A stretch of DNA of 64,000 bases, taken from assembly GCA_029961685.1 (NCBI GenBank), contig JARWKL010000009.1, positions 31,741,708 to 31,805,707 on the forward strand, given 5' to 3'. The notes under the pieces are model-generated. The model searched no databases. It was not told the origin of the DNA and saw nothing but the letters and a program-made list of their open reading frames with translations. Below, piece by piece: positions 35,910 to 48,900 of this stretch (position 1 is its first letter; the number at the start of each line of letters is the position of its first letter). Position numbers and translations under genes: made by a program. This DNA is from Aristolochia californica. Lineage: Eukaryota; Streptophyta; Magnoliopsida; Piperales; Aristolochiaceae.

Positions 35910-38900
35910 ATTGTGGGTAATACTCCCATAATGGCTGTGTTTGGATGACTCTGGACTTAATGTTAGGAATTAGACGCCTAATTCAAAACTAGCAAAAACA
36001 ATAATGATCGCAGAAGAAGAAAAAGTAAACATGAAGAATATAAGATTTATACATATTCGCAGTGAAGCTGTCCTGTCCTCTGCCGCTAAAGTAATTCACT
36101 ATGAAAATGAAATAGTTTACAAGAAAAATCGCACACACTTGTGTTTTTCTCTAACCTTTCTCTGCCACAACTGATGATGCTCCTTCGGGTGATAACCCTA
36201 ACAACAGTGCCCCCAAATATAAAGAGAAAACTAGGGCAACCGTAATAAAAGTGTGAAATCCCCAAACTACCCTTAATGAAACAGTAGTCAATATATCGTG
36301 AAACTTTCTAGGGCTACTGCAAAGATTGATCCGTGACACAGAATCCTCGTAAGGTGTTAATTAGGCTCCACAACTTAACACTTATTAGCTGGAAAAAGTA
36401 ACTTTGGCTAATCAACTTGGGATGGATGCAGTCCAACTTCAACATGGTACCAAAGTCAATCATAGCCTAGTTTTGTAAGTTGCACCATCCATTTGTTCTC
36501 CATGTCTTATTCTGGGTTGTTTGCTTGGGGGAAGGAGTGGAGTAAAGTCCCATAATTCTATACCCAAATATACTTCATGCTAGGATGGGTTGTATGTTTA
36601 GGAATAGGCTTGAGATATATTGTTAGTAGATGAATAATTCTCATATGTTAAGGATTTCAATGACCCAAGACTGATGATTTGGGAAAAGGTCCCCTAACTT
36701 TGGCAAATCCTTTTAAGATGGAAGTAGCCAACTTTAACAATTCGAAACCTATATGAATGACTGCATAGTTTCAACAAGATACATTGGATATTAATGAAAC
36801 TGATAAATTATCCAATTTGGAGCTTCCTAAACAATAAGTCAAAGGAAGCATACACAAAACCTCAAAATAAGGGAATAAAAGAAAAAAAAAACAAACAAAA
36901 GAACAAGGCCAAAAAACACTAGAAAAACAAAAGCTACAAGATCTCACAATAGGGGATTGATGAGCAACTCCAAAATCTGTTAATGTCTGATATATTGTTG
37001 GCAGTCCATGGAGCATGGGTTCTAGAAATGATTGGGGGGCTCCAGATGTCCTCAGTAGCATCAACATAACCAGTCTCTAGAGAGCAGGATGGAGAGTGTT
37101 TCTTGTCTTGTAGGGTCAGCTGATGACAATGGAGTGCCATCCTCACTAAGAGGGGGCAATGGAAGAGAGCCTAGAGCTCCACTTAATGGAATTGCAATGC
37201 TGTATAAGGTGGATGCTACTAGCATGGTGATGGAGAAAGACCCCTCTACCAGCAGCTCAGAGTTGCCCTCAAGTGCCACTGGAGTTAGGCTTTGGTGACC
37301 TCCTGACCCGAGGTTCCACTCAGTGAAGCTCCTTTTTCGTAGTCTTTTGAGGCAGCCATTGCTCTCCAGCAGGCTCTAATGACTGAACGACACAAATGGT
37401 GGCATTTGGACAATTTACTTGTTATTGACAATGGATAACATTTTCTATTTCTCTATTTTTTTTAATTTGAATGGTTCTATCACACCTATGTTCTATCTAT
37501 ATTCTCAAATGCTCCTCAATTTCATTTGCCTTTAACCCCATTAGTAATTCTCTTGATTTTAGGAGGGCAGGCCCATCCAAGAAAGAAGCCAGGACATAAC
37601 ACTTCTGAACTTCCACAACAAGGCACTCAAGGTACTGAAAGTGAGGGAGCATAGAGAAGGTGTTCCACTGTGTCATCGCCATTACTTCCGAGGGATTCAT
37701 CATAAGAGAACCTCACTCCCAAGCCTTATAATCCAACTTAAAACATTACTCTTGTCCACTAAAAGAAACTTGTATAAAAGTCAGTTTATGGCATCCTAAG
37801 TGTGTCTTATTATTTGCACTCCTCTCCCTATGGTATCCTAAATGTGTTAAAAGTAACTTTATGCTGGACTGCTTCAATTTGTACACGATGCCATACCCTT
37901 TTTATTTTGGGGAGGCGGGTGATGCAGCACAGGAGGCGGGGGAGGAGGAGGGAGGGCAAGGGGGAGAATTTTTGTCTTGGGGACATGAACATGCCAAAAC
38001 AACAACTGCAGGAGAAATCCACATCAACCAAGTCAATTGTTGCAGATCATGTATAGAGTACATACCATTGATTAAAAATGCGTATTTTGCCTCAATAAAT
38101 ATGTCAAGCATGCAATATGAATAAAGCAGACTGAGATTATCAGGCTCAAACAACATGGGTACTGAATCATGATAAACATTATTAGCTAATTGAAGAACAC
38201 CATTTGACCTTCTATTCCCTCAGAGAACTTGGATAAAGGAAATCATCTTTACCATAGCCAACCAACAAAACTGTGAACAGTCAATAATGAAGAACAAGTT
38301 ACATCATATGGATAACACATATTTGGTGCAAAATCTGATAAAACTGAAAGTAGGAAAGTAGAGATGAAACCTCCTGAGGAAATTCTACCTGACAATATGA
38401 ATCAGTTGCAGACATTTCCTTTGTTGGAAAAAGGCTATCCTTCCCAGCATCCTCTAGAAAGTGTCCTGAATTCTGATCCAGATCAAAGAGTTCTTCATAG
38501 TTATCAAAGTTCAAGTCAACATCAGCCACATCAAAATCTTCGTACAAGTCATTGCCATCAGAAATCCCAAAGCCTTTTGCCCCAGGATAATTGAGCTGAA
38601 AAAAGATCACAAAAACAACATTTTCAGCATTACACAGTTTACAACTTACACGCCAAACTAGAGCAAAATTAATCAATTCACTATTAAATCCAGAAAGTGC
38701 AGGCCCCAGCAGTAATTTGTAAAGGTGAACTCATGCAGTTTCAAAAATGCTGCTCAGAAGCAAGTTTTCCATAAATTTAAACATGTAAAACTGTTAATGG
38801 CAATATTTGCAGTGCCATGCAAAGACATCTACATGAAAGCTACCAGAAATTGTTAAACAGCAAGTATTACACCCATAACCAATGAAAGCTTCCAGATAAT

Positions 38901-39519
38901 ACCTTCTCAGTATCTATTGCAATATATTTACCTTTGACATAGCTAATTCCACTGATCTAGCAGGCTGATCCATGCAGAATGACATTGGATCCAATGCAGA
39001 CATTGATGAGGATCCCACCCAAATATCATCTTTATCTGCAGTTTCCACTTCATGCATTTTGTCCTTGATATCCAGGTTCACTGCATCACTGTTTTCTCTA
39101 GGGACCCAACAATTATTGATGCTGTTGTCATTAATGCTCATTAAACCCATTTCCCGCTCACAACTTGAATCCGAGATTGAAGGGAAGTCAACAAAGAAAG
39201 ACCATATCCTAGAAAGTTCTACAGCAGATGGGCAGCCTGAGTAACAGCTAATTGCATGCTTTTTATGCCCTGATGCCGAGGTGGACCCACCATGTCCATT
39301 CCAATCACAGTTTTCGCAAAGTGATACCTTTTCCTCAATGCATCTAACTACTGCAGGCTGTGAATTGCATCTGTCGCAAATAAGGGTTCTCAAATGACGC
39401 TTAGAAAGTGCATTTGCAGAGTGAACATTGCGGTCACATGACAGACATAAGCATGCGGCATCAGGTTTGCAGTACACCATAGACCTTTGCTCTCCACAGA
39501 ACTCACAAAGGAGACCCAT
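33168..39519 (-). CDS. COL9-like: CONSTANS-LIKE 9/10-type B-box/CCT regulator
   Basis: Four coding exons: 38932-39519, 38371-38595, 33938-34260, 33168-33297, in phase, giving 421 residues. Two B-box zinc fingers fill residues about 5-80 ([20 protein letters not shown], then [20 protein letters not shown]). Middle blocks characteristic of the COL9/COL10 subgroup are present ([50 protein letters not shown]). The CCT domain (about 370-412) starts [20 protein letters not shown] and ends [11 protein letters not shown]. In Arabidopsis COL9 delays flowering by lowering CO and FT, under clock control; the role here is inferred. The intron between exons 2 and 3 is 4.1 kb and full of repeats. A leader intron (about 39.53-40.98 kb) is likely. 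One CCT residue is unusual (see findings). Confidence 0.94.
34722..34870. repeat. Long purine-rich tract in COL intron
   Basis: About 150 bp of A/G with few pyrimidines on the + strand. Similar purine blocks form the ends of the LTR-like repeats at 18.4 and 19.7 kb and lie near 48.36 kb, so this may be the end of another minus-oriented LTR. No partner repeat was found. Confidence 0.5.
34940..35098. repeat. 80-bp tandem duplication in COL intron
   Basis: The block aagatcactatctgatca recurs at 34961 and 35041, with matching flanks (aaaatagat before, gaaagataaactaaaaataaaa after), so the period is 80 bp. It follows a nearly pure purine tract at 34722-34870. Confidence 0.7.
35849..35909. repeat. 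Compound (AT)17(GT)13 microsatellite
   Basis: Seventeen AT units followed directly by about thirteen GT units, within intron 2 of the COL gene. Confidence 0.92.
35940..36460 (+). mobile_element. Possible LTR fragment with primer-site-like end
   Basis: An LTR-like segment in the COL intron ends near 36435, followed by acatggtaccaaagtcaa, which resembles the primer-binding site after a plant 5' LTR. No second LTR, no target duplication and no pol frame were found, so this is a weak call. Confidence 0.3.
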
Positions 39520-41285
39520 GTTTCTCTTTTAGTTCGTTAGAGAATACACACACAACCTTCAAAAATACTTAAGAAAAATCAGCTCTTGGAAAAACATATA
39601 CCATTTAGTAATAACTCATAACAATCTGAAACACCATCAGTATTTCTCTTAAAATCCAAACCGGAAAACCTAGAAATGGGTTGGTTGCCTCCACAGATAA
39701 TAAATATATAAAAGAAAAAACACAAATTATTCACACATTTTGAAAACATCTGCTGCACTTTTTTTGCTTTGATATATACTACAGTGAGAATGAAAAAAAA
39801 TAATAGCAACAAAATTGACAAAAATTGAAGCTTCCAGCAAAAGTCATGTATCATTACAAAAAGAACATTTCTTGCTAACATTGTTAAGCAAATCATTCTA
39901 TGGAAGACTTTTAGTTTTTTTTATTTTTCTAAGATGCCACAATTCATTTTGAAGAAGAGTAAGTATGATAATTAATATTATGCCATGAGAGTAGAACAAA
40001 CAAAAAGCTAAGAAGCAACAAAATATTGGACCAAAATGACCTCTATTTCCTCACACCTGTAATAAAGAAATCACACTACATGGTTTCAGAGTTCTTCAGA
40101 CATAGTAAGATATCTACCAAGAACTTTGTTTTTGAATAATCAAGTATCTTTTGCTACGTCATAGTCCTTGTTGCCATTTGAGGTATCAAAACAAAGTACT
40201 CCAGAAAACTACCACTGAAAGAGGCCTCAGAGAAAATCAGGTAAATTAAGCATCAATGCTAACTAAAAACTACATTTTGTGTTTGTCAAACGGATCATGA
40301 GAAGTTACTTTGATAAAGATACATCCTCAAATGAAAAAATAAAAGATGGAAGTTCAAGTGAATTAAAGTTTCAGTACAATCACCAAACTGGCCGATCTAT
40401 GCTTTCAGTCTCAAAAAGTCCTAACACAGCCATTCAAAAAATAAAATAAAATAGAATACAGAAACATAAACCTGTAGCACACTGAAGTTCAACGTTTTCA
40501 GTGATACTCACAATTGTGACAATCCAAAATTCTAGTCGGAGATTTAAAAGATCATAAACACGTGCAAAATGTATTTTTCCTTACCAACCAGGAAGATAGA
40601 TTTAATTCAATACTAGGATAGGTACTGAGAAATTCACTTTATAGTCACAAAAATATAGAAATCAATATGCGTAATTTAAGGTATGTCATATCAAGGATGA
40701 CAAAATCCTCAATCTAAAGGTCCTACTTTCACCATTTCCTAGAGATTTTTAAAACAGTAAGCCGATTCTCAATGAAAAAACAAACAGAAAAAATAACCAC
40801 GAAAGCCATATGCTTAAAAAATCCTCATTTTCAAAGCTAATAATTCCTCAATTTCAAAGTTGACATCTGAATCGACACATACAAGCTCCAGAAAATGAAA
40901 ATTAAACAAAAAAATCATATCACAACAAAATCAAACTACTCCAAAGACCCAAAAATAAAAGAGAGAAAATATACCGGCAAGTCCAGAGAATCAGCTAAAG
41001 TGAACGAGTTTCTGAGATTCACAGACTTCTTCTACAGGACATTCACTGAAAACAAGGGTAGGAAGTTGCTGGGAGAGGCAAGAAACCCTAAGACCAGAAA
41101 TCCGGATTCGAGTAGCTTGGTGGAGGAATTTGGTATAAAAGTGCACAAAGCGGGTCCCTCGCTCGTGAAAAGGTGCCGAGCCTTTTGCCCTTTTTAGTGG
41201 CATTTTAGCAATTATATGATCGCATAACGGTATTTGTAATAGAATGATGCTGAACCGCTCCAATCTGACGCAAGTAGATAGCACA

Positions 41286-41363
41286 CACGTGCGCTTATTA
41301 TCTTTTTGCTTCAGACCTCCACTCGCTTTTCTCGCTCAGCCAACTTTCGTTGGTTGACACGTG
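41286..41363. promoter_or_regulatory. Two G-boxes upstream of the COL gene
   Basis: CACGTG at 41286-41291 and at 41358-41363 (CACGTGGC, with a TTGAC just before it). They lie upstream of the presumed 5' end of the COL transcript (about 41.1-41.2 kb). G-boxes bind PIF/HY5-type and clock-linked factors, which would suit a light- and clock-regulated COL gene. The binding is inference. Confidence 0.45.
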
Positions 41364-41399
41364 GCAGTCTCGTGCCGGGAAGGCCGGAAACGTGATTCA

Positions 41400-42900
41400 G
41401 ATGGGATCTACATTCTACAGCGTAACTGCCTACTTCCGGTCATTTCCAACTGGCCTTTTAAACTAACAAAGTAAGACAACCAGAATTTCGACCATACAAA
41501 GAAAAACACTGGAACCTCGACCATCACGAGATCTCCATCTCCGTGCAACGCTGCTCCATACAAAGAGACCGAGTGGAGTCAATCAACAACGGCAACTGAC
41601 AGACGTTGGAGTGACGGAAAAAGGATCTCTGACGGCAACGGCACCGAGTGCGGCTAGAGAAGTAAGGATGATTTATGGGGCTGAGACGTTTTGCGACATT
41701 CTGGGACATCCAGGAATAGTAGCAGAAAGGGTAGGGTCGATGAACAAAGGGAAAGCATTCATTCAAAATGAGGGAGTCCTTTGTCAGCAGGCTGCTCAAG
41801 TCTTCGAATTTAATGCCTGAAGACTTTATGCTCGACTCTTCGCCGTAAAAGGCCTTCTTTTCCTTCTCGATTTTTAACTTCCTCGTCTTCTCGCACCATC
41901 CGATCTTTGTGATTTAGAACAACGCTCGGTCACCGAGTCGACTTTTCATAAACAGTCGCAGGATATGAACTGCGGAAGCTATAGTCCGAGGTCACAAAAG
42001 CGCAAAGTTGTTCTAAAATAATATGGGATGAGAAAGACCACTCCTTTGGTTACAATCACGGCAATGCCATCCGCATTTGCGCAGTATCTTGAACGTTCTG
42101 TCATCTACAGGGGTTAAATTCTTGTGAATTTAATAGCGCAAGCTGGCAGACCAGATCAAGAGACGGATGACTCAGATATCTATCTCATCCAGCGAAAAAC
42201 ATAGGGCCTCAGTTAGAAAGCGGAAGCGTACGGCCAACGCGACGCTTTTCGGCGAGAGCAAGCGGTCATCACTCATCAAGTGACAAACAGAAGGCGAGCA
42301 CTGGCCGTCCGACGTGGCACCAGACGACCGGCCATGGGTTCGCCGGATGGGCAGGGCCGATGGGGGAGTCGCTAAACTAACTGCTGTGAACTTTTGTATT
42401 GGATATTCTTTTTTATTACGAAATTGCAACCGTTGTTCAGAACAGTACCACGAAGAGGGAGCCTATTTAAATATGTTGCTTTCGTCGTGGTTCTATTAGG
42501 GTCGAAAGTTTTGGTGGGATGACAGGAACCTTGTCAAGTACGGAGCTAAACTCGATAATGATGCTTGAGACGCGTCCTTCCCAGCATTTAATCACTCTAC
42601 AACCGTGCAACAGTTTCATTCAGATAGAATGAGGGAGAAAGATCACCCACAAGATGATCAATTGGATTCTTTCTTCAACAACAGTTTCAACATGGGAAGC
42701 CTTTTGTAAGCAACCCATCGAAGATTCAGCATTCCCTCCTTTCCAAAATGTTGCCACTGGGTTCTATATCATGTAGTCTCATTCAAAATGTTGCCATAGC
42801 ACCTATATAACAAGTCCGCCAAAAGTGATATTGCTTGACGAAATATGTTCCAACAAGTGAAAACACACTGAGCCAATACAGGTAATAAAGCAGCCATTGA
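41400..42900. other. Intergenic DNA, no gene seen
   Basis: Moderate GC content and several short open frames on both strands, none protein-like. Its left part is probably promoter of the COL gene and its right part the 3' untranslated region of the KNL1 gene. A short repeat of ccaaaatgttgcca/tcaaaatgttgcca occurs near 42740 and 42785. Confidence 0.45.
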
Positions 42901-42924
42901 TTGACTAGTAACCGATGAAATGTT

Positions 42925-45900
42925 TCAACATCTCAAGGCTTTAACCAGCTGCGAAACATGCCAACAGAACCTCAAAATCATGCAATGACCAGCTTCAAGA
43001 TTACAAGCCGCATCAGCAATTTCGGATACAAGTGGTGGTTGCTGTCCAGATATTTCAATTTGCAGCTGAGATGGGTCAATTTCAGATGGATAAACTGCAC
43101 TGTTAATAAGAACAATAATATCAGTATGCTTCTCCAACTACTATATAATCCAAAAGGCATGCTTGCACATCTCCAGGAAGGGTTAGCAATTGCGCAGTCT
43201 CTGGTTAGGTTAACTCCATTGGACCTTGTTAGTTTTTACCAAGTTAACCTAAGCCTGACTCAATTGTTTGAACATCCAACCTAAAAGTAGATACAGTATG
43301 CGTAGGAAAATGTTTAAAAGAGGGACTAGTATAACAAAAAGAAGCACATGACCTTACATTTGTTACAAATGAAAAGTTAATGTTGAAGTTTGGACATTTT
43401 TTCACATCCATGCCTAAACAAGTAACTAGGCCCATGAAATAGGGCCACAAGTGCACATGAACCACAAAGAGCATCTCCACATGTCTGTAAACAAAAACAA
43501 ACAGGCTGAATTTGCTTTCTGATAACATGTTACAGCTAAGGCCAGTTCATGACTAGTCAAAGTTAAGAAGTATTTCCCTAACTTATAAAACTAGGATCAT
43601 CTAAGCCCACAACATTAGTGGCATTAATCTTCCACAATAACACCTTTCACTCTCGGACAATTAGGCTGCTCTCAACTCTCCCTCAATTCATCATCTTAAA
43701 TTACCACCATATTGAAACAAGATGATGAGAAAATAAAATTTCCTTTGACTAGATTTCCTATTAAAAAATTTGTTTATTGGAAAAAAAACCTTTTGACAAG
43801 TTTTCTTGTACTTGTGTTACAGAAAATTTTGACAGGAAAATCTTAACCAATTTTTAAATTTTTTATTGGAAAACATTCCCTTTGATAGGTTTTCATGCTT
43901 GTGCCGCTATAGGAAACAACAACAAAATTAATTGCAATGTTTGTGCCCACACAAGAAAATGTTCTATACAAAAAAAGGTGGAGGAAAAAAAAGTGGCAGA
44001 ACAATTTTAATGCTTAGCTTATTTACCCATGATTTAGGAGACACATTTTCCTATCCAATTTAACATTTTGAAAGGCAAGAGGTAGAAAATTTTTCCATCT
44101 CCAAAAACCAACACAAACACAAGAAAATTTCAGAAATTTTGGTCAAACAATTTCCACAAGTTATTTTTGCTTATGGTATCCTGTTGGCACAGACATACCC
44201 TAAATAGTACAGGGCTGAACCAACATGGATTAAACTGAATTACTAGAACCCAAAAAGCAAATTGCTTTTACTAAACCACCTGAACCAACCAAAATAAGCA
44301 TGAACATACATATACACACATACACTATTATACATATATATACAACATGCATAAATATATTTGCATTTACTTATTAAGTGTTCAGATTAGGATTTCTGCA
44401 ACTAAATTTGTTAAATAAACAAACTTCAACACCATAAAAAAAGAATAAACAGTAGCCTCTTCATCCCTCTCATACTACAAATTTTTAGGCTCTATTATAA
44501 GAAAAAATTTCAAATATGCCCTCCTTAAATTTTGTATTTCTAAAGGCAGTTCCTTAGATGCCATATTTTCAAATTAGCTAAACTCCAAACATGGATAGGC
44601 ATGGCATTTCGACATCCCTATCAGACTGCCCAGAACCCAAAATGTAATGGACATTATGGGTTACATTATGCAGGCCATATCATTTCATTTAGCATGGGGA
44701 TGTAACATAATTTTCCCCCTCCAAATCTGAGGTATTGGGCATTGCATGTTACATAACGTCAATAAGCCCACTCCTGATTCCAAATACAGTCAAGAATACC
44801 CTGGAAGAGTTGTTAATTTAAGGGGCAGAGTAGTCTTTTACTTCAATCAGCATAAATTTTCCAACATAAATTATTTTTCTATTAAAGCAGGGCCAACCTC
44901 TCCCTATTGGAGAGGAAGCTCCACAACATCACTTTCTTTCCGAGCACAAAAGGAAAGAAGAAGAAAAGATAACAAGGTATACCATAACACATATCAGCAA
45001 AAACTAACTCAATAGCAAGGAATTACTGTAACCACAAGTTTTTCTTAGCGGCTAAGGACTGTAAATTTCATCAAAAGAATCGTGTGTTTCTAGAAAGAGA
45101 ATATTTCGCTTCAATATCTCAGAGAAGATCTCTGGTCATGTCCATGAGATAATCATACCCAGTTTCAATTTCACAAGATGGATTCTGTCACAGAGATACA
45201 AAGGAATTGAACCTTGTGGAAATCAAAGAAGAATACAAACAAATAAAAAATACAAATAAAACTATTGAAGACAATACTTAATAACAAGTCATAGTCAGAA
45301 TATTAAAACTTACCGCACGAGGTCAGTCATGTCAAGAATCACCTTCACCTTCCTGCCAGTTCCAAAGTCAACAAAGCAGAGATGCAATTGGAGCAGATCA
45401 GCTGCACGGAGCCTAATGTCATTTTTTTAAAAAAAGGAATTCCATAACCACTTCCAACTATTTATAAACATAAATGTTGCTAGTCTCAATAACCAAGTGG
45501 ATATGTTACTTTGGTGAAACATATCAACCAGCACAACATAAAATATTTCCATTAATGTCAATGTCAAAAGAAGAAAAGTTATGCTCTAAGATTCCCCTCA
45601 TATGCAAAATGCAAGTTGAAAATGTAATCTAGACATACTCCAATGAACTTTTTAGGTTGAAACAAAAACCAAAAAAATAATAAAAAATTATTAAAGGAGG
45701 AGAGATGAAACAGGCCACAATATCTTAATATACACCACTTTATCGATTCTGCAAAATATCCAGCAAATGTATCTTAATTCGCCATGAAAACCTGAAGAAA
45801 GAAGAGAAAAGATCTAACTTACCACATGGAGAGTGGAAACTAACATGTGCAAGATTTGAAATTTCCATTTGTGCTTGCCGTACTTCCATGACCACATCCA

Positions 45901-48900
45901 GTAAATTACCCAAAAGGAAGCTAGTTATCTTCATAAAAATTTGCAACATAACAGATCAGCTACACAGGACATTCGCACAACAGAAAGAACAAAATAAGCA
46001 GTATCCAATGAATGAGTAACTAGATGAGAGAGAAATAGGGGGAGAGTAGACCCTCCCGAGCCTACAACTCTAGGTACAATGTCAGGTATTTAAACTTTGA
46101 TGCTAAAGTGATATTGCACCACTTATCAAAATCCTTGGACTGGATTTTTAGTTCTGTACACTTATTTTGACCATGCTCAGTTACAGTTAGGAGCCCAAAA
46201 TGTTCATAGTCAAGATGTTAACGTAAACACATTCTTTGATGTATTTTGTTCCCAACTTCAAAGAGATAATCCCCTGAAGTATCTTTCTCTTCTTCTTTGT
46301 TCATAGAATCTCTAAAGTGAAGCAAACAATTCGTAATTCCAATATTGAAGGATTAGGAGCACTCATAATCAAGAGAACTCTGCATTGTCAAATAAGAAAT
46401 AACTGTCCACACCTGGATTGGTACTTCATATAGCCACAGATTTGAAATGACATAGCAAGCATATCTTACTGCCACAATGAAAATTTTCTAAGCAGTAATG
46501 AGCAGAATGAAAAGGAAACAGCATCCTTTCCTTCAACTAAGAGAAAAATACATCTGGATGAGATTATCAAGTCTAAAGGAAATGACTTTTTAGAAAAGAA
46601 GAAAATCGATCTCTTCATTGCCCTAGCCATTATTCATATCTGGGTACCTCCACTCCACATAACTTGTTTCAACCAAACACATCAATTTTCAGCCTCAAGA
46701 ACGGTTACAACTAATAAATATAAACATACACCGATGACTTTTTACAATTAAGTTAAACTTTCAGTAGAAGAAAACAGCACAAAATATTGGAGAAGGATAG
46801 AAGGAAGGATCAGAACAACAGCTCATACCATGCAAGAGATTCAATCATAAAACAGTTATAAAGTCACAGAGGCTCCTCTAATCTTTACTTCTCCACTTAT
46901 CTGAAGGATCTTAGGCAGCATTTGGAGCAAAATATTGGTTTGGGCAGCATACTCAAGCATAAGCATGCAACTGATAATTCTATGAGAACTGTCCACACAG
47001 CTTTTCCATATCAAAAGCTACAGCTTCCTTTTTCTTAAGCACAATGCACAACACACAACACACAACGCACTTACTTGAGTCTGTTTTCTGAAACTGTTGG
47101 GACCGCATTTCATGTGCCCACCCTTCTGACCAAAGACAAACTCAAACAATGTGGATGCATTCACAGTTGGGAAGCTCTGGTTGGCAATACAAAGCTCATA
47201 TCAAAATTGGGAGATGTTACGAGTTTGAAGTTCCCTACATATATGCAAGATATGTACCTGTTTGATCTTTTCATCATTCCACTGATTGAACAAGAATATA
47301 CTTGAAACTGAAGCAGCATTCATTGTGAACCTGTCCAGTATCAGAACTTAGAATCATACTAATGAGAAGAAAGCACATTGAGTTTCATCTCTTCCTTCTC
47401 ATTTTAAGTTTCTTGAAACTTATGAAGCATTCTGAACCTAAGACTACATTTTAGTGTAGCAGTCTGACTAAGGGGTAATCTATAAAAGCATACAAAAAAA
47501 AAAAAAAAAAGCACAAAAGGAGGATCAGTCACCATACCTTTGAGACAAAAGACCTGAGTAGTTAAGAATAACAGTCTGCTGACCATCCTTCTTACATATG
47601 TCCTCCAGCTCCCACAACTGACAAGTGAGAGATCAACCCAAACACAGACCAATTGCATAAAATAGATGCCACATAAAATGTTGTATTAGAATCTCAACAT
47701 GATTGGGACAGAGATTCTAAAGTTTACCCAAGGAAAATTAAAGAAGCATCAAGTAGCTCTAAATGAGCCCGATATTTGAGTTATGTAGCCCTAATTTAAA
47801 AAGTATAGTTAACAACTTAAAAACATTTCAGTCCACTTCGGCATTCTGTATAAAACTTTGTTGTACTTGTTTTATATTTTAACTAAGTTTTAATTTCTGA
47901 GTACATTGAGGCTGAAAAGGTAATTTTTTTGTCATACTTTAGTAAATGCTTTTACTGTGGAAGGGACTCATTAGTGGTTATTTCATGGCTATTGGGCTCA
48001 TCTATCTCTGCAGTGCCTGGTGTCTCAGAGATATCTATGATGAAATTATTATCTTGTCAACAGGAAAGGATGTTTCTTCGAATCATGCGCTGTGGTCAGC
48101 CAATCATCTTGCTGATGGATTTACTAACTTTGGTGTTTCAATAGCATGTATTTTTGTTGAGGATCCATTTCACCCTTGGGCTTGAGGGCTTCCCTTTCCC
48201 CTGCATAATTTTGTCAGCAGCATTTTTCCCTTAATGAATTATGCTCCATTTTCAAAAAAGAAAAGAAAAAAAAATTTGTGATGGGTCTTCATAGATTAAG
48301 GCTTTGTCTTGGTTTAGTCAAGTTGGGTTTATTTGGATTACAATAAACAACAAGAAATGAAGGAAAAATAAAGATAGAAGAGAAGAAGAAGAAGAATGAG
48401 GGAAGAGATTTTGAAAAGAGCAGCAGGAAGAGCTGAGTGATTACTCTCAAAAACTTCTTATTCACTTAGTGAAAAAATGATGAAAGGACAAAAATACCTC
48501 TATTCATAACTAACTCTATAAAACTCCGATTTAGATACAAATTGAAACATAGGCATATGACATGTAAACTACCCTGATCGTACATTATGACACTTATCTG
48601 ACATGGAAAAATGACCAAAATACCCCTGCATATGTAATTTAATAGATTAGTTGGCCTTTTCATGGTTTAATCTTGACTTCTACTTTCAAATCATTATGAT
48701 ATTCTAACATGCAAGCCTTACAAATCTTACATGACACAAGGATAAATAAAAATTTCAGAGACTATCATATGACCTTGGTTGGAAAGTACACTTGGATGCG
48801 ATATCCCACATCAAGGTGTGAAGCTCACCATTATCTACTTGGCTTCTTTAATTGTAATCTTCTAATCCACTCTCTATTTTTTTGTTTTGGAAAAGCAAGA

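Noticed and set aside
35823..35929. Frame with repeated Thr-His and Tyr-Ile
   Set aside because: It is translation of the compound dinucleotide repeat.
41524..42499. Several 60-91 residue frames on both strands
   Set aside because: None resembles a protein; they overlap each other and lie between two well-defined genes.
45118..45186. Possible alternative last KNL1 exon (reads NPSCEIETGYDYLMDMTRDLL then stop)
   Set aside because: It has an acag acceptor but the wrong phase for the preceding exon. The exon at 42925-43099 fits in phase and carries the expected C-terminal sequence.
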